The notes under the pieces: generated by a model | Databases searched by the model: none | Seen by the model: the letters and a program-made list of their open reading frames with translations, nothing else | What the model was told of the DNA's origin: nothing | Origin: Pseudomonadota bacterium | GTDB lineage: Bacteria > Pseudomonadota > Alphaproteobacteria > Rhizobiales > Hyphomicrobiaceae | Assembly: GCA_018242255.1 (NCBI GenBank) | Contig: JAFECH010000362.1 | Coordinates: forward strand, 1-64,000 | Reading direction: 5' to 3' | Length of the DNA: 64,000 bases | In this document: piece after piece, positions 43,001 through 51,743 of the stretch | Layout of the letters: each line of letters begins with the position of its first letter | Position numbering within the stretch: position 1 is the first letter of the stretch | Made by a program: the position numbers and the translations under genes

Positions 43001-43925
43001 GCTGGAGATCATCGAGAAAGACGCGCTGCGCCGCATTCCGACTAAGCTTTTTCTCTGCTCGGTTCCGTTCGGTTACATCGGTCACTTGGACGAAGATGCC
43101 ATCGATGTCGCCGGACACGTTGCGGGTCGGTTGATAGATGAAATCGAGCAGACGGGTTTCGCGAACGCCGAAGCGCAATAGATCGACCGGCATGGCCCGA
43201 CCGACGTAAGGCTTGCCCGTGCGGTAGACGTCGTCAAGAAGCGCCAAGAAGCCCTGATCGACAACTTCGGGCATAACTTCAGCGACTGTCCGCCCGATCA
43301 ACGCGCTGCGTCCGCCGATGAGCTCGATATAGGCAGCATTGGCGATTTCGAAGCGGTGCTCCGGGCCCTTCAATATAGCGATCGCACCGGGGGCTTGCTC
43401 AAACGTTTCGCGCAGACGTTCCGTCTCCGCTGCGCGCGCCCTCACAGCCAGGACGAGATCCGTCGTTTCAAATATCTGATTAAAGACGCCCACTACCTTT
43501 CCCCGATCGCTCATGATGGGCGTCAGACTATAATTCCAAAAGGTCTCGAGCGTTTCGCCGCCTCTTTGTATCGGAAGCATTTGCTCGGAGATCGACAGCC
43601 CGGCAGCTCGGTCAAGCACGCTTTCCAACTGGGGGCCGAAGACATTCCATATATCTTTCCAGATTTTCCGCGCGGGCTGTCCGAATGCCCCAGGATGCCG
43701 ATCTTGGAACACGTTCGACCAAGCATCGTTATAAAGAATTCTCAGATCCGATCCCCAGTAAATCGCCGTCGGGGATTTCGAATTGAGGCACAGGGATAGC
43801 GAAGTGACCATCTCCTGACACCAGTCCTCGCTCGGCCCGAATGGATGCGATTGCCAATCGAACCTGCGCACGAGGTTGCTCATTTCCCCCTCGCATAAGG
43901 GTAGGCAGCCAAGTCTGGTCGACAT
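40035..43925 (-). CDS. Large hybrid histidine kinase with several PAS and GAF domains and a receiver
   Basis: A 1296-residue soluble sensor kinase. In order: an N-terminal PAS-like sensor (FDWQSHPFGPSEDW ... YNDAWSNVF, residues about 20-160), PAS (about 165-285), GAF (about 300-455), two further PAS domains (about 465-730), GAF (about 740-890), coiled linker, HisKA with GGIAHDFNNLLAGISG near 930, HATPase (N box NLCINARDAM, G boxes GTGLGLSMVYG) and a receiver with Asp in LLITDVGLPNG near 1225. The start at 43925 has a GAGGA box; 43883 is an alternative. No membrane helix is present. The signal is unknown. Confidence 0.85.
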   Translation of the reverse strand: MSTRLGCLPLCEGEMSNLVRRFDWQSHPFGPSEDWCQEMVTSLSLCLNSKSPTAIYWGSDLRILYNDAWSNVFQDRHPGAFGQPARKIWKDIWNVFGPQLESVLDRAAGLSISEQMLPIQRGGETLETFWNYSLTPIMSDRGKVVGVFNQIFETTDLVLAVRARAAETERLRETFEQAPGAIAILKGPEHRFEIANAAYIELIGGRSALIGRTVAEVMPEVVDQGFLALLDDVYRTGKPYVGRAMPVDLLRFGVRETRLLDFIYQPTRNVSGDIDGIFVQVTDVTERNRAEKKLSRNAAQRVFLDDLQRETQLLLDADAVLAMTMLISGKHLNASACAYADMDSDQDTFHIRGAWAVPGAQSIVGRYRLSDFGELAVQKLRGGEVLVINDNRKEMPPNEAASFQALGITATVCMPLVKEGRLKAMMAVHHNEPHLWNEEEIALIREITERSWAHIERVSAEQEVRESERRYQALFDLIDEGFCIIEFTDGPRGRFDDYIHVAANAAYVDNTGIPNVVGQRVREMVPDEAEGWIDLYRSVLETGHPIRFEKELEATGRWLELAGFRVEPPSRNQVAVLFKDITARKRAEDAMRLSEERLRLATDAAHIGTWDFNPRSGELKWDTRCKALFGLPESAEVSYERSFLAGLHPDDRDRTDAAVQSAIAPNGSPFYDIEYRTIGLQDGVERWISAKGSAIFEGGKAVRFIGTVLDITAKKRAERRFELVNRIGAAVAAERDIDRIVQQITDAGVELTGAEFGAFFYNNRDEDGESLTLYKLSGASREQFEQFPMPRKTAVFAPTFAGEFSVRSDDIRQDHRYGKNAPYRGMPEGHLPVVSYLSVPVISHSGEVLGGLFFGHKEKGVFREEHETLLSGLAGQAASAIDNSRLIAQLQTLNATLEQRVNDEVAERSRAEEQLRQAQKMEAIGQLTGGIAHDFNNLLAGISGSLELAQTRISQGRVGDVDRYLLAAQGAAKRAAALTHRLLAFSRRQTLDPKPTNLNKLIDGMEELIRRTMGPDIHVESVAKGGLWSTLVDQHQLENALLNLCINARDAMPNGGKLTIETCNKWLDDRAAKEHELDPGQYVSMCVSDNGCGMSPDIIKKVFDPFFTTKPIGVGTGLGLSMVYGFARQSGGQVRIYSELGQGTTVCIYLPRHHLDDKMVETMDGHSAPTQAVSGETVLVVEDEPLVRMLVVDVLEELGYGVIEAGDGPEAVKVLQSDDRIDLLITDVGLPNGMNGRQVADAARQYRPDLKVLFATGYAENAVLSHGHLDRGMHIITKPFVMEILASKVRNIIEGV

Positions 43926-44008
43926 CGACGACAGTCCTCAATCCTAAAAATCTGTCGATGCAGGCCCTGCATTTGTTGTCTCAGCCAGCAGTGCCGATCT
44001 CAGATCCT

Positions 44009-46612
44009 TTATAATTCGCGCGGAAGTTCAGACCTGTCTTCAAGCAGCTCGAGCAAGGCGCGAGCCATGTTCTCCAAGGTATAAGGCTTCTGCAGAACCT
44101 GCCGACCTCGATGTTCCATCGGCAATGAGGCTTGCTCGCCGTAGCCGCTCGCAAAAATAAACGGAACGCCAAGTTCCAATAGTCGATCGGCGATCGGAAA
44201 GCTTGTTCCGTCTCCGAGATTAATATCCAGAACTGCGAGAGAAGGAGCGTCATTTTCGAGATAATCAAGCGCCCCATCAGGCGTCGCATGAACCGAGACG
44301 CCGTCAGCGCCGAGCCGCGCGAGAATGTCCTCGGCATCAAGCGCGATGATCAGGCTGTCCTCGACCAGCAGAACAGACCTCCCCGCCAAAAACTTTGGCG
44401 GCGGCTCGGCGGGGTGATTGGACGTCGATCGCTGAAATCTTATCGCTGGACCGGCGAACGTTTTTGGATCCGAAACATGGCGCGCCGGAATTGTGAAGTT
44501 CGCCTCGAAACCGGTTTCCTTGAAGAGAGCCTCGGCGCTTCCGCCCAAATCGTACGGGACCGAGCGTTCAATGATTGTCGTGCCAAATCCTTTTCGTTCC
44601 GGAGCGCGAACTGGAGGGCCGCCGCGTTCGCGCCAGTTGACCACAAGATCCCGATTGCCGTTGCGATGCCAAGATAATTCGACTTCGCCGTTGCCCGACA
44701 GGCCGCCATACTTCGCTGAATTTGTAACGAGCTCGTGAACTACGAGCGCCATCGCCGAATACGCCTGCGGGTTCAAGAGCACCGGCGGGCCGCTGCTGTT
44801 GATGCGCTCTGCCCCATCGTGAAACGCTGCCGCTTCTGCATCGATGATGGCCTGCAGCGGCGCCGGTCCCCAATGATCGTCGGTAATTTGATTGTGAGCG
44901 CGTGCGAGCGCGTGGATGCGCCCGTCGACCACTTTAACAAATTTCTCGACTTCAGCGTCGTCGTGCTGCGATTGCCGAATAAGCCCGCGAATGACGCCCA
45001 GAATATTGCGGACACGATGATTGAGTTCGGCGATGAGAAGCTCTTGTCGCGCGCTCGCCTGATGTCTTTCTGCGGCGGCCTCATCTGCGAGCCGCAAGAC
45101 GACCTCAATCAAAGTGGCGCGAAGGGTTTCAGCTACGCGCAACTCTGATGGGGTAAACGGCTGCGATCGTCCCTCGACAAGTTCTTTCCATTCCGCAAAG
45201 CTCTCTCGTGGCGTCAGCCGTGGTCCATTCGGACCAAACGTCACCGGCTTGTGAGGATCACCGGCCCAACGCACAGAGCGGATCATCTCTGACCGAAACA
45301 GAACGACATAATCGCGGGGAGAACGGGAGATCGGTATCGCGAGCAGGCCAGCCACGCCGGATCCCGCTCCGTCGTCGATCTTAACGAGCGATGACAGCTT
45401 ATCGGTGGCAAAAACCTTCCCTGCCGCGGTGCCGTTAAGCGCGCGCACGATTTTCCGGAACAGATCTGTCGACGGAGTGACGCCTGAGAATGCGTAGCTT
45501 CCGTTTATCCATACACCTACGCCATCAGCCGGAATGGTGTTGGTGAGAATGTCGGCGAGCCAATCGGGATCTTTGAGCAAGGTCTCGTCGGAAGCGACCG
45601 CGCCCAATAGCTGATCCGATATATCGCGGGCACGGCGTTCATACTCTACGACGGCTCGCCGCTCGCGACTCTCGAGCCGCATGGCAAACATCTGCGCGAA
45701 TAATTCGCTGACCGATCGCGCCTGGAAGTTGGGGACACGTGGCGAATAATGATGACAAGCGAAAAGACCCCAAAGCTCGCCGTCGACGATAATCGAAATG
45801 GACATCGATGCACCGACGCCCATGTTTTTCAAGTACTCGATGTGTATTGGCGATACCGAGCGCAACATCGAGAGTGACAAATCCAGCTGATGCCCGAACT
45901 CGTCGAGTTGAGGTTTGATTTGGACCGACGTCGAATTGACGTCGAAAATGATCCGCAAGAGATTGCGTCGGTAGAGCGCGCGCGCCTGCTGCGGGATGTC
46001 GCTCGCGGGATAATGCAGACCTTTGAATGACCCGATCCCACTTTTGCAGGCTTCGCCAACTACCTCGCCCGATCCATCCGCGTCGAACTTGTAGACCATA
46101 ACGCGATCGTATCCGAGCAGCGCGCGAACCTGTCTGGCCCCCTCGCGATAGAACGCCGAGAAGTCCGCTGTCAGATCGAGGCGTGCCATCATCGATCGCA
46201 CAGTTCCGGTCGTATCTTTGGGCGCTTCGCCTCCAGGCTCGGCCTCGATGACGATGAAAGAACCAGAGAAGTGAACGGCGACATCGAACGGCGTATCTTT
46301 TACAAGTTCGCAGGCAAACAGCCGTTCAACGGAATCCATGCCTCGAAGCATCCCGACACGGTTTCTAAGATCGTGAAGAGTGCGCGGCGATAGAAATTCA
46401 GCGAGCGGATGGCCGATCATCTCGTCGACATCGCGCCCGATAAAGCTGGAAACATTCTCTGAAACGCGTGCAACGAGCCAATCGGTCGTGACAGCTATCA
46501 GAAACCCAATCGGCTGAATGGCGCCCGGAATGTGGATGGGCTCTCGATCGCAATTTATAAGATCAACAGGAGCCCCAACAGCGTCTAATGTATTGCGGTA
46601 ATCGGCCACCAA
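44009..46612 (-). CDS. Bacteriophytochrome with HWE histidine kinase and C-terminal receiver
   Basis: An 867-residue red/far-red light sensor. The PAS-GAF-PHY photosensor occupies about residues 10-505: Cys20 in LINCDREPIHIPGAIQPIG would hold biliverdin, PASDIPQQARALYRRN in the GAF domain contacts it, and RLTPRESF is the PHY tongue. The usual Gln-Pro-His-Gly near the Cys is Gln-Pro-Ile-Gly here. An HWE-type kinase follows (ELNHRVRNILGVIRG near 550, WRERGGPP near 670, KGFGTTII), then a receiver with Asp in SLAVLDINLGDG near 800. It lies directly upstream of the other large kinase in the same direction, 83 bases away; the two may form one light-linked signalling unit. Confidence 0.92.
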   Translation of the reverse strand: MVADYRNTLDAVGAPVDLINCDREPIHIPGAIQPIGFLIAVTTDWLVARVSENVSSFIGRDVDEMIGHPLAEFLSPRTLHDLRNRVGMLRGMDSVERLFACELVKDTPFDVAVHFSGSFIVIEAEPGGEAPKDTTGTVRSMMARLDLTADFSAFYREGARQVRALLGYDRVMVYKFDADGSGEVVGEACKSGIGSFKGLHYPASDIPQQARALYRRNLLRIIFDVNSTSVQIKPQLDEFGHQLDLSLSMLRSVSPIHIEYLKNMGVGASMSISIIVDGELWGLFACHHYSPRVPNFQARSVSELFAQMFAMRLESRERRAVVEYERRARDISDQLLGAVASDETLLKDPDWLADILTNTIPADGVGVWINGSYAFSGVTPSTDLFRKIVRALNGTAAGKVFATDKLSSLVKIDDGAGSGVAGLLAIPISRSPRDYVVLFRSEMIRSVRWAGDPHKPVTFGPNGPRLTPRESFAEWKELVEGRSQPFTPSELRVAETLRATLIEVVLRLADEAAAERHQASARQELLIAELNHRVRNILGVIRGLIRQSQHDDAEVEKFVKVVDGRIHALARAHNQITDDHWGPAPLQAIIDAEAAAFHDGAERINSSGPPVLLNPQAYSAMALVVHELVTNSAKYGGLSGNGEVELSWHRNGNRDLVVNWRERGGPPVRAPERKGFGTTIIERSVPYDLGGSAEALFKETGFEANFTIPARHVSDPKTFAGPAIRFQRSTSNHPAEPPPKFLAGRSVLLVEDSLIIALDAEDILARLGADGVSVHATPDGALDYLENDAPSLAVLDINLGDGTSFPIADRLLELGVPFIFASGYGEQASLPMEHRGRQVLQKPYTLENMARALLELLEDRSELPREL

Positions 46613-47066
46613 GGCTGCCTCTACGATTTGGGAAAAAGACGACCTTCTAAACGCCCGAGGTCTGCAACAAGTTCAACACTCGATAAATTGAGTGGAGGGC
46701 GCGCCGCGGAAGTTAATTATATCAACACCTTATCGCGGCGCCACACCTGAGCTCAAGATCGTCACTGAGGCGGCGTTGGTACCTACTCTCGAGGGTTTCC
46801 GGTTTGCCAGACGGCGGCCGACGTCTTAGTGAACAGCGGCCAAAGCGGCCGTTTGACCCTAGAGAGGGCATCGCGAACCGCGCGGGACTAAGCCAACACT
46901 CCGCACGCGATCGTCGTAAGCGACGGCGGTTAACGCAGTTCGGAATTTCATAAAAGCGATCAATCGCGGAACAAAAGAGAAGACAGCCCCTCGGCGCGGT
47001 CCGTATAATACTAAGAGGCGGGGGACACTTGGCGACCAGCTAACGAGAAACCAAGGAGTCCACATC
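46613..47066. other. Intergenic region with a promoter-like element
   Basis: About 450 bases between the phytochrome gene and the small repeat-containing peptide gene, without a supportable frame. A TATAAT hexamer at 47004-47009, 58 bases ahead of the peptide's start codon, could be its -10 element; I see no convincing -35 partner. The GGAAC at 46968 recalls the EcfG-type stress promoter, but the expected CGTT partner is missing. Confidence 0.35.
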
Positions 47067-47366
47067 ATGAAGTCTCTTATCGCGGCCGCATCCGCGGCAT
47101 TCATCCTGTCATTCGCAGCGATGCCGTCAATCGCAGACGATCAGACGTCGACGGACCCTGCGCGCCATACGATGGGCGACGAAGGCAAGCTTCCCTCAAG
47201 CGGTGCTGTCAGCGGGCGCGTGCCCGATATGGGCGCTGGAACCGGCAGTAGCACTGGTACAGCCGGCTCGTCTCACAGAATGGGCGACGAAGGCAAACTA
47301 CCAGCTACAGATTCAATGAGCGGTCAAGTCCCCAAAATGAGCAAGCCGGCCGCCGGCGATAATTGA
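47067..47366 (+). CDS. Small exported protein with a duplicated MGDEGKLP motif
   Basis: A 99-residue protein. Residues 1-23 are a signal peptide (MKSLIAAASAAFILSFAAM, cleavage near SIADD). The mature chain of about 75 residues contains two copies of a unit with the layout His/Arg-x-Met-Gly-Asp-Glu-Gly-Lys-Leu-Pro ... Ser-Gly-x-Val-Pro-x-Met, at residues about 34-58 and 70-93, joined by a Gly/Ser/Thr linker. It starts after an AAGGAG box. The Met and Asp/Glu spacing could bind a metal such as copper, but that is only suggestion. No known family is recognised. Confidence 0.65.
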   Translation: MKSLIAAASAAFILSFAAMPSIADDQTSTDPARHTMGDEGKLPSSGAVSGRVPDMGAGTGSSTGTAGSSHRMGDEGKLPATDSMSGQVPKMSKPAAGDN

Positions 47367-47466
47367 AGCCGTTGCATGTACGTCTGATCCAACGATCCGT
47401 GCACTTTGTTCGGGTCCGTCGGGTCAGACTTTCTCATTTGCCGTTCGATTGATCGAGAGGTTCGTC

Positions 47467-48036
47467 ATGGCAACCAGTCCTATGTCTGCAAGGCCTGCGG
47501 AAGCGTCAGATCCAAGTTGCTGGGGCGCTATTTTGCTCGGTTCAGTTTTTGTGCTCGCTGGCATTTTCGTTCTCGGCGATATTGTAGCGGCGACGGTGAT
47601 CAGCACGATGCTTATCGGCGTCCTGTTGCTGGTGGCGGGTGGGGCCGAGATATTTCAGGCGTTTTCGACCCAGCATTGGCGCGGGTTTCTGCTGAGATTG
47701 CTTATCGGCGTTTTTTATGCCGTTTGCGGAGTAATGCTGATCGCTGACCCCGCACGCGCGTCCGTTTTCCTAACATTCGTCTTCGCGCTATCCCTGATCG
47801 CATCGGGGTGTGTTCGGATCGTCCAGTCGTTTCAGTATTGGGCCTTATTTGGTCCATTACTGCTGATTTCCGGGATCATCGGAGTCGTGGCGGGTCTCGT
47901 CATCCTCGCCAAATGGCCGTTCAGCGGTCTGTGGGTCTTAGGGCTGCTGGTCGGCATCGATCTGGTGGCCCATGGCATTTGGTGGATCTTCATCGGAAGC
48001 CGGGTGCGCCACGAGAATAGTGCCGCACTCGGCTGA
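47467..48036 (+). CDS. HdeD-family membrane protein
   Basis: A 189-residue protein with six transmembrane helices in three similar pairs, as in HdeD/DUF308 proteins (acid-resistance and envelope-stress membrane proteins). LLLVAGGAEIFQAF, IASGCVRIVQSF and LVGIDLVAHGIWWIF are the repeated helix ends. The ATG at 47467 follows a GAGAGG box. It follows the small peptide gene by about 100 bases and may share its promoter. Confidence 0.82.
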   Translation: MATSPMSARPAEASDPSCWGAILLGSVFVLAGIFVLGDIVAATVISTMLIGVLLLVAGGAEIFQAFSTQHWRGFLLRLLIGVFYAVCGVMLIADPARASVFLTFVFALSLIASGCVRIVQSFQYWALFGPLLLISGIIGVVAGLVILAKWPFSGLWVLGLLVGIDLVAHGIWWIFIGSRVRHENSAALG

Positions 48037-48314
48037 AAACACGACGAGAGCAGACTCAGCCGAATTTGAGTTCTCCGTTAAGTGCGTTCGTCGATGGTAA
48101 ACGAAGACCAACGCTCGAAGGGCGACCCGGCATTCGGCAGAATTCATCACCTCAGGCCGAAGGTTCGCCTGATGCCTTCACCTGGGGCATGATCAATTGC
48201 TCTCGTCTCTTGCCTCCCAGGACGGGCATGGACGCTGGAGCTAACGCGTCGGCGCTTGCTGCTCCGCGTCCGCAAGTATTTGTCGATTTTGCCCGCCGTC
48301 AGGGAGAAGCAATT

Positions 48315-50147
48315 ATGCAGCCGATTATCGACCCGCGTAACGGCGACGCTGAGGACGATGGTTCGAGCACCAAACGACGGACGATGTTATCCCTCGCCGG
48401 AACGCTTTTGTCCGAAATAAGCCTACCGAAGTTGCTCGCGGCGCTGACTGTGCTGATTGTCCTGCCCGCGATCATGCTCGGAGCGGCGCCACTTCTTGCC
48501 TCGATTTGGCTAGGAACAGTTTCTTCGAAGACGGCGGCTCTCTATACCGGCATCTTCGCACCGACCGCCTTGCTCGCGCTGCTTGCGATTGGATGGTTCG
48601 GCGGCAAGCCATTATGGCGATTTGTCGAAACGAATTTCTGGTCGCTGAATGCGCTCGCCGTCCAGCCGGCTTATGCACTCATGCGAGAGGCGATCCGACA
48701 GTTTGCCGAGCGCTTCATGACTGAGGGCGCTGACCAACAGAGCCGAGGGCGCGTACGCGCCATGAGTGCAGCCGTGGCGGGCTTGCTGATTTGTGCATTG
48801 GCGATCTGGATTCTCGCAGTCGTGTGGCCACACACGAGGTGGACCGGTTCCGTCAGCGACCTTTCGTCTCCGGCGACACTGATAGGCATCGCACTTTGCA
48901 ATAGCTTAGCCATCGTCACCACCTATCTCGCAGTTGCTGGATTGACGTGGGGCCTGGCTGACACCCTCATGGCCCAACCGCTGGATTTCACGCCCAGCCC
49001 CACACCCGCTTCAGCGAAGCAGATTTGGCGCGTCGTCCACCTTTCCGATATTCACACCGTCGGCGAGAGATACGGCTTTCGTATCGAAGGAGGACGCTCC
49101 GGCCCACGCGGCAATGATCGACTGAGACAGCTCCTAGGAAAGCTCGCCGCGATTCACGCGCAGTCGCCATTCGATATGATCGTGATTACCGGCGACATTA
49201 CCGATGCTGGACGCTCGACCGAATGGGCGGAATTTCTCGATGCGATCGCGCAATATCCGAGTCTGTCCGAGCTCGTCGCGATACTTCCGGGAAATCATGA
49301 CGTCAATGTCGTCGACAGAGCGAATCCGGCACGCCTCGATTTACCGCTCAGTCCGAAGATGCGGCTACGCGAAGTTCGGGCGCTCGCGGCGATGGCGACA
49401 GTGCAAGGCAAGCGGGTGCGCGTCTTTGATGACGCGACCAAAAAGTCCGGCGCGAGCTTGCAAAAGTCTCTTGAGCCGCTGGCGGCAAAAATTGCAGAAT
49501 TCGCCGATATCGCCTCCATGCGGCGAGCTTGGCAGCTAGCAAATGTCTGGGCGCGCAGCTTTCCAATGATTCTGCCGCCGCAAACGCCGGACGGCCTAGG
49601 CGTGATCCTAATGGACTCGAACGCTGAGACCCATTTCTCGTTTACGAACGCTCTTGGACTTGTGACCGCAGAGCAAATGCACGCCGCCGAAAAAGTCTTT
49701 GCGCAGTATCCGAACGCGCACTGGATCGTTGCACTTCATCATCACGTCATCGAATATCCCAAGGCCTCAAAGGCGCTTTCGGAGCGGATCGGCACGGCTC
49801 TGATCAACGGCAGCTGGTTTGTTCGCCGAATGCAACGATACGGCAAGAAGATCGTCGTCATGCACGGCCATCGCCATATCGATTGGATCGGACGCTGCGG
49901 CGAACTGACAATCGTTTCTGCGCCGTCGCCAGTGATGGACGTCACCGATGAGAAGGACACTTATTTTTATATCCATAATCTCGGCGTCGGCGCGGATGGA
50001 CAATTCATGCTCTTCGCGCCGGAACGCATCGTTCTTTCCGGCGCTCTCAGTCCGGCGTCCGAGGCTCCTGCGACGGTGATCCGCCGAACAGATCCGCAAT
50101 CCAACGCGTCGACGAATGCGCCTCACACAGCGAAAGAAGCGCTATGA
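48315..50147 (+). CDS. Membrane-anchored metallophosphoesterase
   Basis: A 610-residue protein. The first 225 residues contain about five hydrophobic helices, and the rest is a calcineurin-like phosphoesterase with all metal-binding blocks: LSDIHTVG near residue 241, ITGDITDAGR near 293, LPGNHDVN near 326, LHHHVIEYPK near 475 and MHGHRHIDW near 515. Substrates of such enzymes include cyclic nucleotides, lipid precursors and UDP-sugars. The ATG at 48315 has a GGGAG box; the frame is open further upstream without such a site. The last 101 bases overlap the end of the gene on the other strand. Confidence 0.8.
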   Translation: MQPIIDPRNGDAEDDGSSTKRRTMLSLAGTLLSEISLPKLLAALTVLIVLPAIMLGAAPLLASIWLGTVSSKTAALYTGIFAPTALLALLAIGWFGGKPLWRFVETNFWSLNALAVQPAYALMREAIRQFAERFMTEGADQQSRGRVRAMSAAVAGLLICALAIWILAVVWPHTRWTGSVSDLSSPATLIGIALCNSLAIVTTYLAVAGLTWGLADTLMAQPLDFTPSPTPASAKQIWRVVHLSDIHTVGERYGFRIEGGRSGPRGNDRLRQLLGKLAAIHAQSPFDMIVITGDITDAGRSTEWAEFLDAIAQYPSLSELVAILPGNHDVNVVDRANPARLDLPLSPKMRLREVRALAAMATVQGKRVRVFDDATKKSGASLQKSLEPLAAKIAEFADIASMRRAWQLANVWARSFPMILPPQTPDGLGVILMDSNAETHFSFTNALGLVTAEQMHAAEKVFAQYPNAHWIVALHHHVIEYPKASKALSERIGTALINGSWFVRRMQRYGKKIVVMHGHRHIDWIGRCGELTIVSAPSPVMDVTDEKDTYFYIHNLGVGADGQFMLFAPERIVLSGALSPASEAPATVIRRTDPQSNASTNAPHTAKEAL

Positions 50148-51117
50148 CAATCGGTACGCCGATGAACGCTCCGGGCAGTCCCCACAGGAATGTCCAGAAG
50201 AAAACTGAAAATAAGACGACGAACGGCGATATCGATAACGCACTGCCGACGAACCGTGGCTCAAGATAACTTCCGACGACGAACTGAATGACGTTGAGGC
50301 ACGCGAAGATCGCGACAGCGGCGGGCCACGACGCGAATTGCGCAACGGCAAACACGGTCGGGAACATGGTCGCGATGAACGGCCCGATGAAGGGTATGAA
50401 GTTCAGAGCGAACGCGATCACACCCCATTCGAACGCAAGCGGCAGCCCCGCCAGCCAAGCGAAGCCCCATACCAAGAGGCCGGTGATGACGCTCATCTGC
50501 GTCCGGACGAGCATATAGCGACGAAGTTTGGCGGCTGCGCTCGCTCCGCCCGTCATGAGAACGGTCCCGAGGTTTCCATGTTGCCACGCGCGAAGTTTCG
50601 CACATGCATCGTCCACTTCGAGAAGTCCAAGCAGAACATAAATGAAAACGACAATCAGGAAGCTGAGCGCCGTGTTGAGCCGCGAGGTGACTTCCTGGGC
50701 CATGCGCAACAATTGATCGCCACGGAAATAATTCGCCCACAAGCCCGCCAATTCGACGCCATGCCCCTCCAGCCAGGAGGTCATCGAGCCGTAGAGAGCC
50801 TGTAGGCGGCCGGCGTCATTCACGATGAATTGCCCAATGCGACCGGCGGCCCACGCCAGCAACAGGGCGAATGCGACGATCACAATCATGATCGCACCTG
50901 TTGTTATCGCAACAGCGATAAGCCGCGCCATCCTGGTTTGCAGGAACCGCTGCAACGGCCACGTAATGGCGATGATGAAGAGCGCGAAAGCGAGTGGCGC
51001 GAAGATCGACTCGGCTACATACAGCGCCGCACACGCCAGAATGGCAGTGCACAATCCCAGCATCGCGGACTGGGTGCGGCGGCTTTTGTCCTGTGAGGGC
51101 GGCTGAAGAGTATCCAC
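50047..51117 (-). CDS. AI-2E family transporter (PerM/TqsA-like)
   Basis: A 356-residue membrane protein with about eight helices. The pattern FAPLAFALFIIAITWPLQRFL at the start, VFIYVLLGLLEVDD in the middle, LPLAFEWGVIAFALNFIPFIGP and the late LWGLPGAFIGVPIVIAL are those of the AI-2E/PerM family. Members export a variety of compounds or ions; the AI-2 link holds only for a few. It converges with the phosphoesterase gene and overlaps it by 101 bases at the 3' ends. Confidence 0.88.
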   Translation of the reverse strand: MDTLQPPSQDKSRRTQSAMLGLCTAILACAALYVAESIFAPLAFALFIIAITWPLQRFLQTRMARLIAVAITTGAIMIVIVAFALLLAWAAGRIGQFIVNDAGRLQALYGSMTSWLEGHGVELAGLWANYFRGDQLLRMAQEVTSRLNTALSFLIVVFIYVLLGLLEVDDACAKLRAWQHGNLGTVLMTGGASAAAKLRRYMLVRTQMSVITGLLVWGFAWLAGLPLAFEWGVIAFALNFIPFIGPFIATMFPTVFAVAQFASWPAAVAIFACLNVIQFVVGSYLEPRFVGSALSISPFVVLFSVFFWTFLWGLPGAFIGVPIVIALLSLCEAHSSTRWIADLFGGSPSQEPRTPD

Positions 51118-51560
51118 GTCCGACAGTTTCAGCCGGGATTATGCCGCGGTCAAGGCTCGCTGAATGGCGACGTGGATGCAGGACATTCTTCCGCGGCATA
51201 GAAAGTAGTAACCATTGTCGAAAATCCGACCCGTTTGCTGCTGGCCGCATTACGCGGCCCAATAAAAAAACGCGAAATAGGAAAAGCAGTCGTTGACCAA
51301 ACTTACGCGTTTGCTCCCTCAGAGCGGCCGAAATCGGTGCAATGAAATTTGATTGCTCGGTGTAGATCCGACCTCATCCATCGTCCGCATCGTTATCAAC
51401 CTCATACGCTTCGCACTTTAATGCGTTTTCCAGCGCGAGCAGATGATGCGATTTGGATCGGTTGCGCATTTCTCGAACCCATTTTCGCCACTCTGTCATT
51501 GCGTCCTGTCCGCGGGGATATTCGATGCGAGCGGGCGCACTCACAATTGGGGGAAGCGTA
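51118..51560. other. Intergenic region upstream of the AI-2E and YceI units
   Basis: About 440 bases between two divergent units. Frames on both strands here are unconvincing: they lack ribosome-binding sites and run antisense to the small gene to the right. It probably holds the promoters of both units; I see no clear operator. Confidence 0.4.
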
Positions 51561-51743
51561 ATGGTCAACGCATTTTCAGACCTCGTCATTCTTTTACTCG
51601 CACCACTTATTTCGCTCGCTGTGGCTTGGGTCATCGCGATCAAAGCTCTGGCTGCGCGAGACCAGATTTCGCAAGTCGTGGCAGCCCTGACGCAGACCGG
51701 CAGCGCTGACGCACACTGCAAACGGTGGGAGCGCAAGCCATGA
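51561..51743 (+). CDS. Small single-helix membrane protein upstream of YceI
   Basis: A 60-residue peptide with one hydrophobic helix (LVILLLAPLISLAVAWVIAI, residues 7-26) and a charged tail with one Cys. The ATG at 51561 follows a GGGGGAAG box. Its stop codon overlaps the next gene's start as ATGA, which strongly supports translation and pairing with the YceI-type gene. Function unknown; it could anchor or chaperone the partner in the membrane. Confidence 0.6.
   Translation: MVNAFSDLVILLLAPLISLAVAWVIAIKALAARDQISQVVAALTQTGSADAHCKRWERKP

Noticed and set aside
46968..46972. GGAAC as part of an EcfG-type general-stress promoter
   Set aside because: No CGTT at the required 16-17 base distance.
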